From assembly GCA_019634415.1 (NCBI GenBank), contig JAHQVJ010000202.1:1-64000 (forward strand): DNA of 64,000 nucleotides, read 5' to 3'. Positions 44,766 through 55,291 of the stretch are shown here, in pieces; the stretch's first letter is position 1, and each line of letters opens with the position of its first letter. Origin of the DNA: Myxococcales bacterium. GTDB taxonomy: Bacteria > Myxococcota_A > UBA796 > GCA-2862545. The notes beneath the pieces were generated by a model. That model saw only the letters and a program-made list of their open reading frames with translations, searched no databases and was not told the DNA's origin. The position numbers and the translations under genes were made by a program.

Positions 44766-46513
44766 CGCGAGCTCCAGCCCGTCGTGCGCAGCCCGCGGAT
44801 GCTCGGATCGAACACCACCAGCTCGGCCGCCACCCGCCGGCTCGGATCCACGGGGATCACCAGCGACCAGGAGTCCTCGTCGAGGCTCTCCACGTCGTTG
44901 GGATCGCCGGGTGCGGGGTGCGCCGACAGCGGATCGAGCTGACGCCAGCGCAGCTGCGTGCCCTGTGGAGGCTTGCTGGACCATCGAGCGCGCACCGCAC
45001 CGTCGTCCCCGTCCAGCACGAGCGGAGGGAGGGTCACCGTGGCCTCGGACACGCCGCGGACGTGGGCCTGCAGCGCATCGGTCCACAGCGACGTGATCGC
45101 AGGGGTGTCGATGCGGTGCATCGCCAGGTCCGTGAAGTAGGTCACGCGATCGACGCGGGGCGCCAGCACAGCACTGAGCAAGGTGGTCACGGTCTCGTCG
45201 TCCAGGGCCTGCACGCCCGCCCAGGCCACGCCCTCGGCCACGTCTTCCCCCACGGCCAGCTCCATCTGCAGCCAGTCCCCCATGTGGGGGAGTGCGGCTG
45301 CGCCAGCGGCAGCCCGTCGGGCGAGCACGGGATCGGGTCGCAGCCAGCCTGGCGTGCCCCGCAGCAACCAGTCCACGTCGGCGTCCCACCCTCCGCTGCC
45401 GGTGCGCTGCAGTAGCGCGCGGTACACCACCTCGCGCACGAGATCGGCGTGATGCGCCTGCAGATCCACCACGAGCACCAGGCTGCGATCGAGGTAGGCG
45501 GCGGGTGCATGGTGCACGGGGCGAAGGCGCTCCTGGCGCCCCCGCACCAACACGATGGGACCGAACTCCTCCACCCCGGTGCGCTGGCCGAGCAGCGCCA
45601 GATCGGCGGCAGCGTCTCGACCGATGCGCCACAGGTCGCTGCCGGGGGAGCCCGCCACCCGGATCTCGACAGCGTCGTCCCCCACCACCGACAGCGAGGC
45701 CCAGCCATCGCGGGGCCGCTCGTCGATGAGCAGCTCCAGCACCATGGGCACGCCGATGGCGAGCATGATCTGGTAGCCGAACTCCCGCGAGTTGCCCGGA
45801 CGGAACAGTCGCTCCACCCACACCCCGGCCCGCCACCGCACCAGACCCCAGCCCAGCCCCACCCCGAAGACGGTCCAGGCCAGCGCGAGCGGCAGCGAGG
45901 ACCAGGGAGGCACGGCACGGGCCTGATCCACAGGATCCAGCAGGACTCCGTGCCACCCGATCACGCGAAAGGGATCGTCGGACAGCACGGGCTCACCCAT
46001 CAGGAAGGCGGTGAGCAGCAACCACCAGGTGAGCCAGCGGAAGCGGCCGAGGTGCGCGATACCGAAGGCCAGGGCGAACCAAGCGGTGACGTAGGTCCAG
46101 GTCTGCGCGAGGAGCTGGCCCACGAACAGCAGCGGCACACCCTCGCGCTGCGTGGCCGCGACGGCGGTGAGGAGCACCACGGCCGTCACGGTGACGACCG
46201 TGGCCGCCCATCCCACCGCGAGCTGGACGACGTAGCGCAGCGTGACGGACAGCGGGAGCGCCGCGAGGAACTCGTGCGTACCCGCCGAGCGGTCCAAGAC
46301 CACCAGGCGCTCCGCCGCGAACACCGCGTACATGGGCATCACGTAGAAGGCCACCCCCGAAGCGGCCGCCAGCAGCGTCGGCTGACCCTGGGCCACCACC
46401 GTCATCCACTGGATGATCACGGTGCACAGCACCATCGCTCCCGCCGCCGACAACGGCAGCACGTGCTGCTGGACCTCCTTGGCCAGCAGACCCACGAGGC
46501 TTCGGATCCTCAC
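44759..46513 (-). CDS. ABC-2 type permease with degenerate peptidase-like domain
   Basis: A 584-residue paralogue of the next gene. It has a membrane domain with seven or so helices (VGLLAKEVQQHVLPL at the start, EFLAALPLSVTLRYVVQL). After the last helix (about 265-285) comes a soluble domain of about 300 residues. By eye its segment VREVVYRALLQRTG...DWLLRGTPGWL aligns with the peptidase motif of the partner, but both zinc His are Arg and Tyr and the distal Glu is Arg. This looks like a pseudo-peptidase. The GTG at 46513 overlaps the ATPase stop (GTGA). Confidence 0.8.
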   Translation of the reverse strand: MRIRSLVGLLAKEVQQHVLPLSAAGAMVLCTVIIQWMTVVAQGQPTLLAAASGVAFYVMPMYAVFAAERLVVLDRSAGTHEFLAALPLSVTLRYVVQLAVGWAATVVTVTAVVLLTAVAATQREGVPLLFVGQLLAQTWTYVTAWFALAFGIAHLGRFRWLTWWLLLTAFLMGEPVLSDDPFRVIGWHGVLLDPVDQARAVPPWSSLPLALAWTVFGVGLGWGLVRWRAGVWVERLFRPGNSREFGYQIMLAIGVPMVLELLIDERPRDGWASLSVVGDDAVEIRVAGSPGSDLWRIGRDAAADLALLGQRTGVEEFGPIVLVRGRQERLRPVHHAPAAYLDRSLVLVVDLQAHHADLVREVVYRALLQRTGSGGWDADVDWLLRGTPGWLRPDPVLARRAAAGAAALPHMGDWLQMELAVGEDVAEGVAWAGVQALDDETVTTLLSAVLAPRVDRVTYFTDLAMHRIDTPAITSLWTDALQAHVRGVSEATVTLPPLVLDGDDGAVRARWSSKPPQGTQLRWRQLDPLSAHPAPGDPNDVESLDEDSWSLVIPVDPSRRVAAELVVFDPSIRGLRTTGWSSRW

Positions 46514-47340
46514 GAGGCATCCCGTGCGATGGCCACGAAGGCGGCCTCGAGGGACACCCGGCTCGCCCCCACCACGGCACTCCACACCGACGGAGGCGCC
46601 CAGCACGTGGCCGCGCGCTCCCCTTGATGGAGCACGCGGGCCCCTTCGGGCACGGGACCGTGCACCTCGCGCACGTGCTCGGTGAGCTTGGCCACGGGGC
46701 CCTGCCAGAAGATCCGCCCCTCGTGGAGGATCCCCACCTCGTCGCCGATGTCTTCGATCTCGGAGACGTGGTGCGTGCTGAACAGCACGGTCCGGCCTTG
46801 GCGATCCACCAGGCGGCGCAGGTGGTCCAGGATCTCCCGACGGGTCACCGGATCCACGCCCGCCGTGGGCTCGTCCAGGATCAGCAGCGGCGGCTCGTGG
46901 GCCAAGGCCAGCGCGAGGGCGAGCTTCATGCGCGTGCCCCCCGACAGCTCCCCCACCCGCTGAGCGGGCTCGATGGCGAGCTCACCCAGCAGCTCCTCGA
47001 ACAGCTCGTCGCGCCAGGTCGGGTAGAAGGAGCCCACGAAGCGACCCAGGCGCCGCACCCGCATCCACGGGTAGAAGTGCTGCTGCTGGCTGACGTAGCC
47101 GATGCGCTGCCGCGTCTTCGGGGTGCCGCGGCGCAGGGAGGCGCCGTCGAAGACCAGCTCCCCTTCGTCGGGACGCAGGATGCCGAGGAGCATGCGCAGC
47201 GTGGTGGTCTTGCCAGCGCCGTTGCGCCCCAGCAGCCCGTAGACGACGCCGGTGGGCACCCGCAGCTGAAGATCCGTGATCACCCTTCGACGCCCGAATG
47301 CGATCTGCAGACCTCGCGTTTCCACCGCCCAGTGCGACAT
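46510..47340 (-). CDS. ABC transporter ATP-binding protein (ABC-2/NatA-like)
   Basis: A 276-residue ATPase of the ABC-2 exporter class. Walker A LGRNGAGKTTT is near 36, then QQQHFYPWMRVRRLGRFVG, the signature ELSGGTRMKLALALALAHEP, Walker B LLILDEPTAGVDPVTRREIL and the H-switch STHHVSEIE. The SGGTRMK form is typical of NatA/YtrB-like ATPases. The ATG at 47340 has AGGAGG three bases upstream; an ATG at 47358 is possible. It is the first gene of the coupled transporter operon. Confidence 0.9.
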   Translation of the reverse strand: MSHWAVETRGLQIAFGRRRVITDLQLRVPTGVVYGLLGRNGAGKTTTLRMLLGILRPDEGELVFDGASLRRGTPKTRQRIGYVSQQQHFYPWMRVRRLGRFVGSFYPTWRDELFEELLGELAIEPAQRVGELSGGTRMKLALALALAHEPPLLILDEPTAGVDPVTRREILDHLRRLVDRQGRTVLFSTHHVSEIEDIGDEVGILHEGRIFWQGPVAKLTEHVREVHGPVPEGARVLHQGERAATCWAPPSVWSAVVGASRVSLEAAFVAIARDAS

Positions 47341-47459
47341 GCGCCTCCTGTCCGACATCGTTGGGTATCCGCTGCGTCAAGCGGACGTCACGAAATGCTG
47401 TCCAGAAAATGCGAGGGGCCCTCGCGTCGTCAGGTGGCGGACCGACGACGGAGACCCGG

Positions 47460-49103
47460 ATGCCCCGATGGACCCTGTGGCTGCTCACCGCGAGCGCCGC
47501 CTGCGTGCACCCCGCCCCACCAGCTGGCCCCATGCAGCAAGACCCCCACTGTGTGGCGCTGGCCACCGACAACGAGAGCCTCAGGCGCACGCTCGCGGAC
47601 CGCGACGCGGAGCTCGCCGATCTGCGCGACCAGCTGTCCTACGGCAACGACGATCAAGCGCTGCAGGAGGCGCGCCGTCGCATCGAGACGCTGCGCGCCC
47701 GGGCCCGCGACGCCGAGGCCGCTCGCCGCGACGCCGAGGCGCAGGCAGGCCAGCTGCAGCAGGAGGTCCAGCGTCTGCGTCACGCCCAGCGCAACAGCGT
47801 TCCTCCCGAGGCACTGGCCCGCGCTCAGGCCCGCATCGAGGAGCTGGAGCGCATGCTGGCAGGCACGCCGGGACCCGAGGAGCTGTCACGCGCACGGCAG
47901 CGCATCGTGGAGCTGCGCAGCGAGCTGCATGGCACCCGGGACCGGCTGGCGAGCCTCGAGCAGGCGCTCGCGAACGCCCCGAGCCGCGAGGAGCTGGACA
48001 AGGCGCGGCGACGACTCCGCGAGCTGCGCGCCGAGCTCGACGCTGCCAACACCCAGCTGGCGCAGCAGGACGACCTGACGGCGGATCTGCGACGAGCCCG
48101 CCACCGGATCCGGGCACTCGAAGACGAGATCGCCCGCGGCCCCTCGCCCGCGAAGCTCACGGAGCTGCGCGACCGCCTGGCGGCAGCCGAGCAGGATCGG
48201 GATCGCTCACGCACCCGGATCGCCGAGCTCAAGGCCGAGCTGAAGCGCGCACGCGACCAGCTCGCGCAGGCCTCGGATCGCGGCGAGGTGGAGCGCCTGG
48301 AGCGTCAGGTGGCGTCGCTGCGGGGGGACCTCGATCAGGCCCTGCAGCGGTTGGCGCAGGCACCGAGCCACGAGGAGCTGCAGCGAAAGCAGCAGCGCAT
48401 CGCCCAGCTGAAGGCGGATCTGGAACGCGCCCGTTCGCAGGCTGCGGATCCGGCGGAGCTGGACCGGCTGCGGAGTCGGATCCGGACCCTCGAGCAGGAG
48501 CTGCAGACCGCCAACACGCGCCTGGCCAACACCCCCGGCCGCGAGGAGCTGCAGCGCAAGCAGCAGCGGATCGATCAGCTGAAGGCCGAGCTACGCACGG
48601 CCCAGAGCCAGCTGGCCAACGCCCCGAGTCAGGCGGATCTCGATCGCGCCAAGCAACGCATCCGCCAGCTGGAGCGGGACCTGGAGCGTGCTCGGTCGCA
48701 GGTATCGGATCCGGCCGAGACGGATCGACTGCGGGCACGCATCTCCCAGCTGGAGACGGATCTGCGCACGGCGAAGGATCGGCTGGCGAGCGCCCCGAGC
48801 CAGGCGGACATCGACCGCGCCAAGCAGCGCATCCGCCAGCTGGAGCAAGATCTGGAGCGCGCCCGCGCCCAGGCGTCGGACCGCAGCGAGGTGAGCCGGC
48901 TGCAGCGCGATCTGCAGGCCGCCCAGGCGCGGGTGTCGGCGCTGGAGTCGAAGCTGGCCAGCTCGGTGTCGGCGGAGGAGCTGCAGCAGGCGCGGCAGCG
49001 GGTGGAGAGCCTGCGCAGCGACCTCAAGCGCGCCCGTGACCGCGTGCAGCGGCTGCAGGCCAAGGTGGAGACGCTGACGGCGCAGCTCGAGGGCGGCTCG
49101 TAG
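47460..49103 (+). CDS. Long coiled-coil lipoprotein with internal repeats
   Basis: A 547-residue lipoprotein (MPRWTLWLLTASAACVHP, Cys at 15). From about residue 35 to the end it is almost continuous heptad coiled coil, rich in Arg, Glu, Leu and Ala. A module of about 55-60 residues recurs at least four times, each with a break such as LANAPSQADLDRAKQRIRQL. It would form a rod some tens of nanometres long from the membrane. It is divergent from the peptidase-permease operon across 119 bases, which contain a short TCCGCT/AGCGGA inverted repeat. A structural envelope role is inferred. Confidence 0.75.
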   Translation: MPRWTLWLLTASAACVHPAPPAGPMQQDPHCVALATDNESLRRTLADRDAELADLRDQLSYGNDDQALQEARRRIETLRARARDAEAARRDAEAQAGQLQQEVQRLRHAQRNSVPPEALARAQARIEELERMLAGTPGPEELSRARQRIVELRSELHGTRDRLASLEQALANAPSREELDKARRRLRELRAELDAANTQLAQQDDLTADLRRARHRIRALEDEIARGPSPAKLTELRDRLAAAEQDRDRSRTRIAELKAELKRARDQLAQASDRGEVERLERQVASLRGDLDQALQRLAQAPSHEELQRKQQRIAQLKADLERARSQAADPAELDRLRSRIRTLEQELQTANTRLANTPGREELQRKQQRIDQLKAELRTAQSQLANAPSQADLDRAKQRIRQLERDLERARSQVSDPAETDRLRARISQLETDLRTAKDRLASAPSQADIDRAKQRIRQLEQDLERARAQASDRSEVSRLQRDLQAAQARVSALESKLASSVSAEELQQARQRVESLRSDLKRARDRVQRLQAKVETLTAQLEGGS

Positions 49104-49312
49104 GGCCTGGCGCCTCGGGAGGGCGGACCCGGTGGGACGACTTCGGCTATCGGTACTGATGACGAGACCCGCAAACCCTTGGGTGTCCACGAGCGAGCGA
49201 TTGCCCGTTCGCGAACCTCCGCCCCTGGACCGATGGGGGGAGGAAAGCCCGCTCACTGCGGGTCCGTCAGCGCACCCCTTGCGCTCCCCCGCTCGGAGGC
49301 TAGCATCCGCCC

Positions 49313-51085
49313 ATGTCAAGACCACCTCTGATCTCCCTACTCCTCGGACCCTGCCTCCGGGTCCTCCTCCTCCTGGTGTCGTGCGCCGTGCTCGCGCCCG
49401 CCGCCTTCGCCCAAGGCGGTGACGCCCAGGATCTGGCGCTGCAGGCACTGCGGCTCGAGTTCGAGCGCGACAACGTGGCGGCCACGGCCGAGGAGCTGAA
49501 CCGGCGCTTCCGGGAGGCGTGCGAGGGAGGCTACAACCCCGCCTGCCGCCGCTCCACGTGGCAGGCGGACGGGGAGGTGGACGCCAACCGTGTGCGCGAG
49601 ATCTTCCTGCCCTCCTGTGAGGCCGGGGATCCAGTGGCGTGCCTGGTCACCAGCTACGCACTCGACGCCATGGCCCGCACGGAGCGCCTCGACGACGACA
49701 AGGGCAAGCTGTGGCGCAAGTCCGCGTCGATCCTCAAGACCTCGTGCGACCGCCGCTTCGCGCCGGCCTGTCACGAGTTCGCCTGGCACATCTTCGAGGG
49801 CAAGGGCTTGGCGCTGTCCGATCCCGTGAAGCCGGCGCTGAAGGAGTGGAACAAGGCCTGCGACGCCCGCGAGTGGGCGGCCTGCACCCAACTCGCCCGC
49901 GTGTATCGCGATGGCGGTCCGGTGAAGTCCAACGCCAAGGCCGCCCGGAAGTACGCCCAGATGGCGTGCCGCGCCAACTACCCCGACGCCTGCTACGTGC
50001 TCGGTCGGATGGACGACAGCGGCTGGACCGGCGCGCAGATGGACACCTTCTACGGTGGGCTGTGCGAGCGAGGCCACAAGCTGGGCTGCTGGCGCCTGGC
50101 CCGTGCCTACTACGACGGGATCCACCCCGAGCCCGCCCAGGGCCGGATCCAGGGCTTGTTCGAGCGCGGCTGCGCCCTGGACCATGCCCAGGCGTGCTTC
50201 GAGGCCGGCCGGTGGGAGCAGGATCTGCCCAACGGCGACGACGCTCGCGCCGCCCCGCTCTTCGGGCGCGCCTGCGAGCTCGAGTACGCCGCAGGCTGCT
50301 CGGCACAGGTGGACATGATCCTCGCCGGTCGGGTGGAGGGCTCGGTCCGCAGCGCGTTCAACGCCTTCGATCTCGCGTGTGAGCAGCGGCAGTCGGTGGA
50401 GGCGTGCACGGAGCTCGGCTACCACCTGCTCGACAACGAGTCCGCAGAGCGGGATCCCGCCCGCGGGCGCGAGCTGCTGGGTCGCGTCTGCACCAGCGAC
50501 GCCTCCGATCCCGAAGCCTGCTTCGTGCTCGGCCGTACCCACGAGGAAGGGATCGGCGGAGATCGCGATCGCACCGACGCGAGCACCTTCTACCGCTGGG
50601 CCTGCAAGTCGGGCTACATCGAGGCCTGCATCCGGCGTGGCGAGCTGCTGATCAGCGACGTGGGCGTGCGCCGCGACGACCAGGAGGCCCTGGTGATGTT
50701 CGGGCAGGCCTGCGACGGCCAGCTGGCTCGCGGCTGCGCCCAGGCTGGCCAGATCCTCGAGGAAGGCACCTACGTGCGGAAGAACAACGCGGCCGCGGCC
50801 GAGTGGTACGGCAAGGGCTGCGAGCAAGACCACCCCGATTCCTGTCGCGGCCTGGGGCGGGTGCACGAGGAAGGCGTGGACGGGCAGCGTGACCTGCACG
50901 CGGCGCGGGCCGCACAGCAGAAGGCGGTGGACCTGGGCTCGCTGGACGCCAAGCGAGACCTGAGCCGCCTGCTGTGGAACGGCATGGGCGGTCCTCGCAA
51001 GCGAGGTGCTGCGAAGAAGCTGGCCCGCGAGGCCTGCCAGGCGGGTGACGCGGTGGCCTGCCGCGGACCCAACTTCCTCAAGTAG
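49313..51085 (+). CDS. Secreted Cys-rich Sel1-repeat protein
   Basis: A 590-residue exported protein with signal peptide LLLVSCAVLAPAAFAQ. About twelve Sel1-like repeats each carry a Cys pair spaced by six or seven residues (CEAGDPVAC, CDAREWAAC, CRANYPDAC, CERGHKLGC, CALDHAQAC, CEQDHPDSC). This is the arrangement of the disulfide-locked helical hairpins of Helicobacter Hcp proteins. It is probably a periplasmic or secreted scaffold that binds other proteins. It overlaps the convergent topB gene by eight bases at its 3' end. Confidence 0.82.
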   Translation: MSRPPLISLLLGPCLRVLLLLVSCAVLAPAAFAQGGDAQDLALQALRLEFERDNVAATAEELNRRFREACEGGYNPACRRSTWQADGEVDANRVREIFLPSCEAGDPVACLVTSYALDAMARTERLDDDKGKLWRKSASILKTSCDRRFAPACHEFAWHIFEGKGLALSDPVKPALKEWNKACDAREWAACTQLARVYRDGGPVKSNAKAARKYAQMACRANYPDACYVLGRMDDSGWTGAQMDTFYGGLCERGHKLGCWRLARAYYDGIHPEPAQGRIQGLFERGCALDHAQACFEAGRWEQDLPNGDDARAAPLFGRACELEYAAGCSAQVDMILAGRVEGSVRSAFNAFDLACEQRQSVEACTELGYHLLDNESAERDPARGRELLGRVCTSDASDPEACFVLGRTHEEGIGGDRDRTDASTFYRWACKSGYIEACIRRGELLISDVGVRRDDQEALVMFGQACDGQLARGCAQAGQILEEGTYVRKNNAAAAEWYGKGCEQDHPDSCRGLGRVHEEGVDGQRDLHAARAAQQKAVDLGSLDAKRDLSRLLWNGMGGPRKRGAAKKLAREACQAGDAVACRGPNFLK

Positions 51086-53474
51086 GCAGGGCCGCGCGGT
51101 AGCCGCACCCCGCACGCCACTCGCTGCAGCCCAGCGCGGTGCGCCCGCGGATGATGCGGCCCGTGCCGCAGGTGGGGCAGATCGCCCCCTCCCGGGGTCC
51201 AGCCGGCGTGCTGGGCGCTGACGAGCGCTGCTCCGAAGGCTGCTGCCCGCCTCGATCGCGCGGCTTTTCGTCCTCGAAGAAAAAGCCCACGCGGCCGCGC
51301 TCCTCATCCCAGAGCAACCCAGCGGAGAAGTCCTTTCCGGCCTTGCTCTTGAAGCCCTTCACCACCGGCGAGCGGCCATCCGCCAGCAGCTGCTTGACCA
51401 TGCGCGCGCTGATGGCCCGCTTCGACATGCGGCTGAACACCACGAACGCGCAGGAGCGCCCCGCGTCGCACGCCCAGACCTTGCCGCGCTTGCGCACCGG
51501 CCGGCCACACGCCGGACACTCCCCCAGGGAGGGGCCGGCTTCCTCGGGATCCACCTCGGGAGGAGGCGCCACCTTCATGGCGTCTACGATCTCGGACACG
51601 TAGGTGCGGACCTCCCCCATGAACGCAGGGCGCGCCTTGCCCTTGCCGTCGGCCATCTGCGCGAGCTGCCCCTCCCACTCCCCCGTCAGCTCCGCCGACA
51701 ACAGCGCAGGCACCGGCACGGCCGCCACCAGCGCCCGGCCGCGATCGGTGGCACGCAGATCGCGGCCCTTCCGCACCACGTAGCGGCGATCGATGAGCGT
51801 CTGGAGGATGGAGGCGCGGGTGGCGGGGGTGCCCAGGCCCTTGCCACGGAGCGCGCGAATGAGGGCGCTGTCGTCGAGGGTGCGGCCCGCCGTCTCCATG
51901 GCTCGCAGCAGCGTGGCGTCGGTGTGGGGCCGCGGCGGACGCGTCTGCCCCTTGGGCGTGCGCACCTCGCGCACCGCCGCATCGTCGCCGACGTTCACGG
52001 CAGGCAGCTCGGTCTCCTTGGATCGACCCGGTGGGTCGATGGCGCGCCAGCCCTCCTGGCGGCACACCCGACCCCGCGCGCGGAAGCGCACGGGGGCTGT
52101 GAGCCCCTCGGGCAGCTCGCCATCCGTGGGGACCGCCACCACCAGCCGCGTGACGTCGAAGATGGCCTCGAGCGACAGCGCCGCCATGAAGCGGCGCGCC
52201 ACCAGGTCGAAGATGCGCTTGGCATCTGCCGACAGGCTCGCGGACGGCGTGCGACCCGTGGGGATGATGGCGTGGTGGTCCCCCACCTCGGCCGCGTCGA
52301 TCACCCGGGAGCCCGGCTGCGGCGGGCCGTTGGCGAGCAGGCCGGCCACCATGGGTGCATACACCGAGATCGGCGACAGCCCCTTCAGGATCGCGGGAAT
52401 GCCGGGCACCTGATCGGGCGTGAGGTAGCGCGCATCGGTCCGCGGGTACGTGATCAGCTTGTGCTGCTCGTACAGCTCCTGGGCAAGCGCCAGGGTGCGC
52501 TGGGCGGACAGGCCGTAGCGCTGGTTCGCCCGTCGCTGCAGGCTCGTGAGATCGTAGAGCAGCGGCGGCGGCTCCCGGACTTCCTTGCGCTCCGCCGTCT
52601 CCACCTCGCCCACCCGCTCCGCCACGGCCGCGGCGATGGCCTGGGCAGCTTCCTCGGTGTCGAGGCGCTCGGCCTTGGGCACTTCCTTGCGCTTGCCGAG
52701 CTGCCGGTCCGCCTTGGGGCCGTCGGTTTCCTTGGCCGTCGGATCGAAGAAGATGGCTTCCCAGGTGCGCAGCTCCACCTCGGGGGGCAGCTGCACGCCC
52801 TCGAAGGTGGCCTTGACCTGCCAGAAGTCCTGCGGCACGAAGGCCTCGATGTCGAGGTCGCGCCCCACGATCATCGCCAGCGTGGGGGTCTGCACCCGCC
52901 CCACCGACAGCAGGCCCGAGCCGCCGGCGTCGCGCGCCAGGCAGGTGAGCGCACGGGTGGCGTTCAGGCCCACGAGCCAGTCGGACTCGGCGCGGCTGCG
53001 GGCTGCGTCGGCCAGGCGATCGAAGTCGGAGCCAGGCCGCAGCGCCGCCCACCCTTGCTGGATGGCCTGATCCGTGAGCGAGCTGATCCACAGCCGCTGC
53101 ACGGGGGCCTGGCAGCGCGCCAGCTCGTAGACGTAGCGGAAGATGAGCTCCCCCTCCCGCCCGGCGTCGCACGCGTTCACCACGTCCTCGAGCTCGGGGT
53201 GGCGGAGCAGCGACTCGAGCACCCCGAATTGATCGCCGGCCTCGCCGCGCAGCCGGAGCGCCATGCGCTCGGGGAGCATGGGCAGCCCCTGAAGCGACCA
53301 GGACTTCCACGCCGCGTCGTAGAACGCAGGCTCCTGCAGCTCGGCCATGTGCCCGTGGCACCACGTCACGGCGAGCCCCGCTCCGTGGATCACGCCCTGG
53401 CCCCGGGTGCTCGCACCCAACACCCGGGCGACATCCCGAGCCACCGACGGCTTCTCTGCGACCACGACGCGCAT
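51078..53474 (-). CDS. topB: DNA topoisomerase III
   Basis: A 798-residue type IA topoisomerase that decatenates DNA. The Toprim domain begins VVVAEKPSVARDVARVLG, with the metal site NACDAGREGELIFRYVY. The DNA-gate region has SVGRVQTPTLAMIVGRD, and the active-site Tyr is LITYPRTDARYL (Tyr343). KGLGTPATRASI is typical. The C-terminus adds two zinc-finger-like modules (CPACGRPVRKRG...C and CPTCGTGRIIRG...C). It is somewhat longer than E. coli TopB because of these. It reads divergently from the TPP riboswitch/thiC. Confidence 0.93.
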   Translation of the reverse strand: MRVVVAEKPSVARDVARVLGASTRGQGVIHGAGLAVTWCHGHMAELQEPAFYDAAWKSWSLQGLPMLPERMALRLRGEAGDQFGVLESLLRHPELEDVVNACDAGREGELIFRYVYELARCQAPVQRLWISSLTDQAIQQGWAALRPGSDFDRLADAARSRAESDWLVGLNATRALTCLARDAGGSGLLSVGRVQTPTLAMIVGRDLDIEAFVPQDFWQVKATFEGVQLPPEVELRTWEAIFFDPTAKETDGPKADRQLGKRKEVPKAERLDTEEAAQAIAAAVAERVGEVETAERKEVREPPPLLYDLTSLQRRANQRYGLSAQRTLALAQELYEQHKLITYPRTDARYLTPDQVPGIPAILKGLSPISVYAPMVAGLLANGPPQPGSRVIDAAEVGDHHAIIPTGRTPSASLSADAKRIFDLVARRFMAALSLEAIFDVTRLVVAVPTDGELPEGLTAPVRFRARGRVCRQEGWRAIDPPGRSKETELPAVNVGDDAAVREVRTPKGQTRPPRPHTDATLLRAMETAGRTLDDSALIRALRGKGLGTPATRASILQTLIDRRYVVRKGRDLRATDRGRALVAAVPVPALLSAELTGEWEGQLAQMADGKGKARPAFMGEVRTYVSEIVDAMKVAPPPEVDPEEAGPSLGECPACGRPVRKRGKVWACDAGRSCAFVVFSRMSKRAISARMVKQLLADGRSPVVKGFKSKAGKDFSAGLLWDEERGRVGFFFEDEKPRDRGGQQPSEQRSSAPSTPAGPREGAICPTCGTGRIIRGRTALGCSEWRAGCGYRAALPT

Positions 53475-53534
53475 CCGGGCCGCCTAACGCCACGGTGGGC
53501 CAGATTGTGGTCCCTGCAGGTTAGGAGGGCCTGT

Positions 53535-53662
53535 CCCTGCTGCGGGTGGCCCCCTCGTCTGTCTCGAGGATCGGCCTGAGATCAAACCGCGGAACCTGAT
53601 CCGAACGTGCTGGGTCCGACCCAGCCGGCCCCATCGGGGCCTAGCGGCGTAGGAAAGCAGGG
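53535..53662 (+). ncRNA. TPP riboswitch (THI element)
   Basis: Conserved thi-box elements occur in order: GGCCTGAGAT near 53573 (CUGAGA), ACC...GAACCTGATCCG near 53589-53609, a variable CTGGGTCCGACCCAG hairpin with an extra GGCCCCATCGGGGCC hairpin, and GGCGTAGGAAAG near 53646-53657. The outer stem P1 pairs CCCTGCT (53535-53541) with AGCAGGG (53656-53662). It lies just upstream of thiC, the classic target, so thiamine pyrophosphate should repress expression. Confidence 0.88.
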
Positions 53663-53677
53663 ATCATGGAGACGAGC

Positions 53678-55282
<1,605 letters not shown>

Positions 55283-55291
55283 AGCCCTTCC

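Noticed and set aside
44766..45956. Apparent fusion extending the peptidase-permease N-terminus
   Set aside because: The extension is an Arg/Gly-rich shadow of the upstream permease gene; the paralogue-like start is at 44765.
49150..49185. Hammerhead ribozyme (CTGATGA present)
   Set aside because: The second core element GAAAC and the flanking stems are absent.
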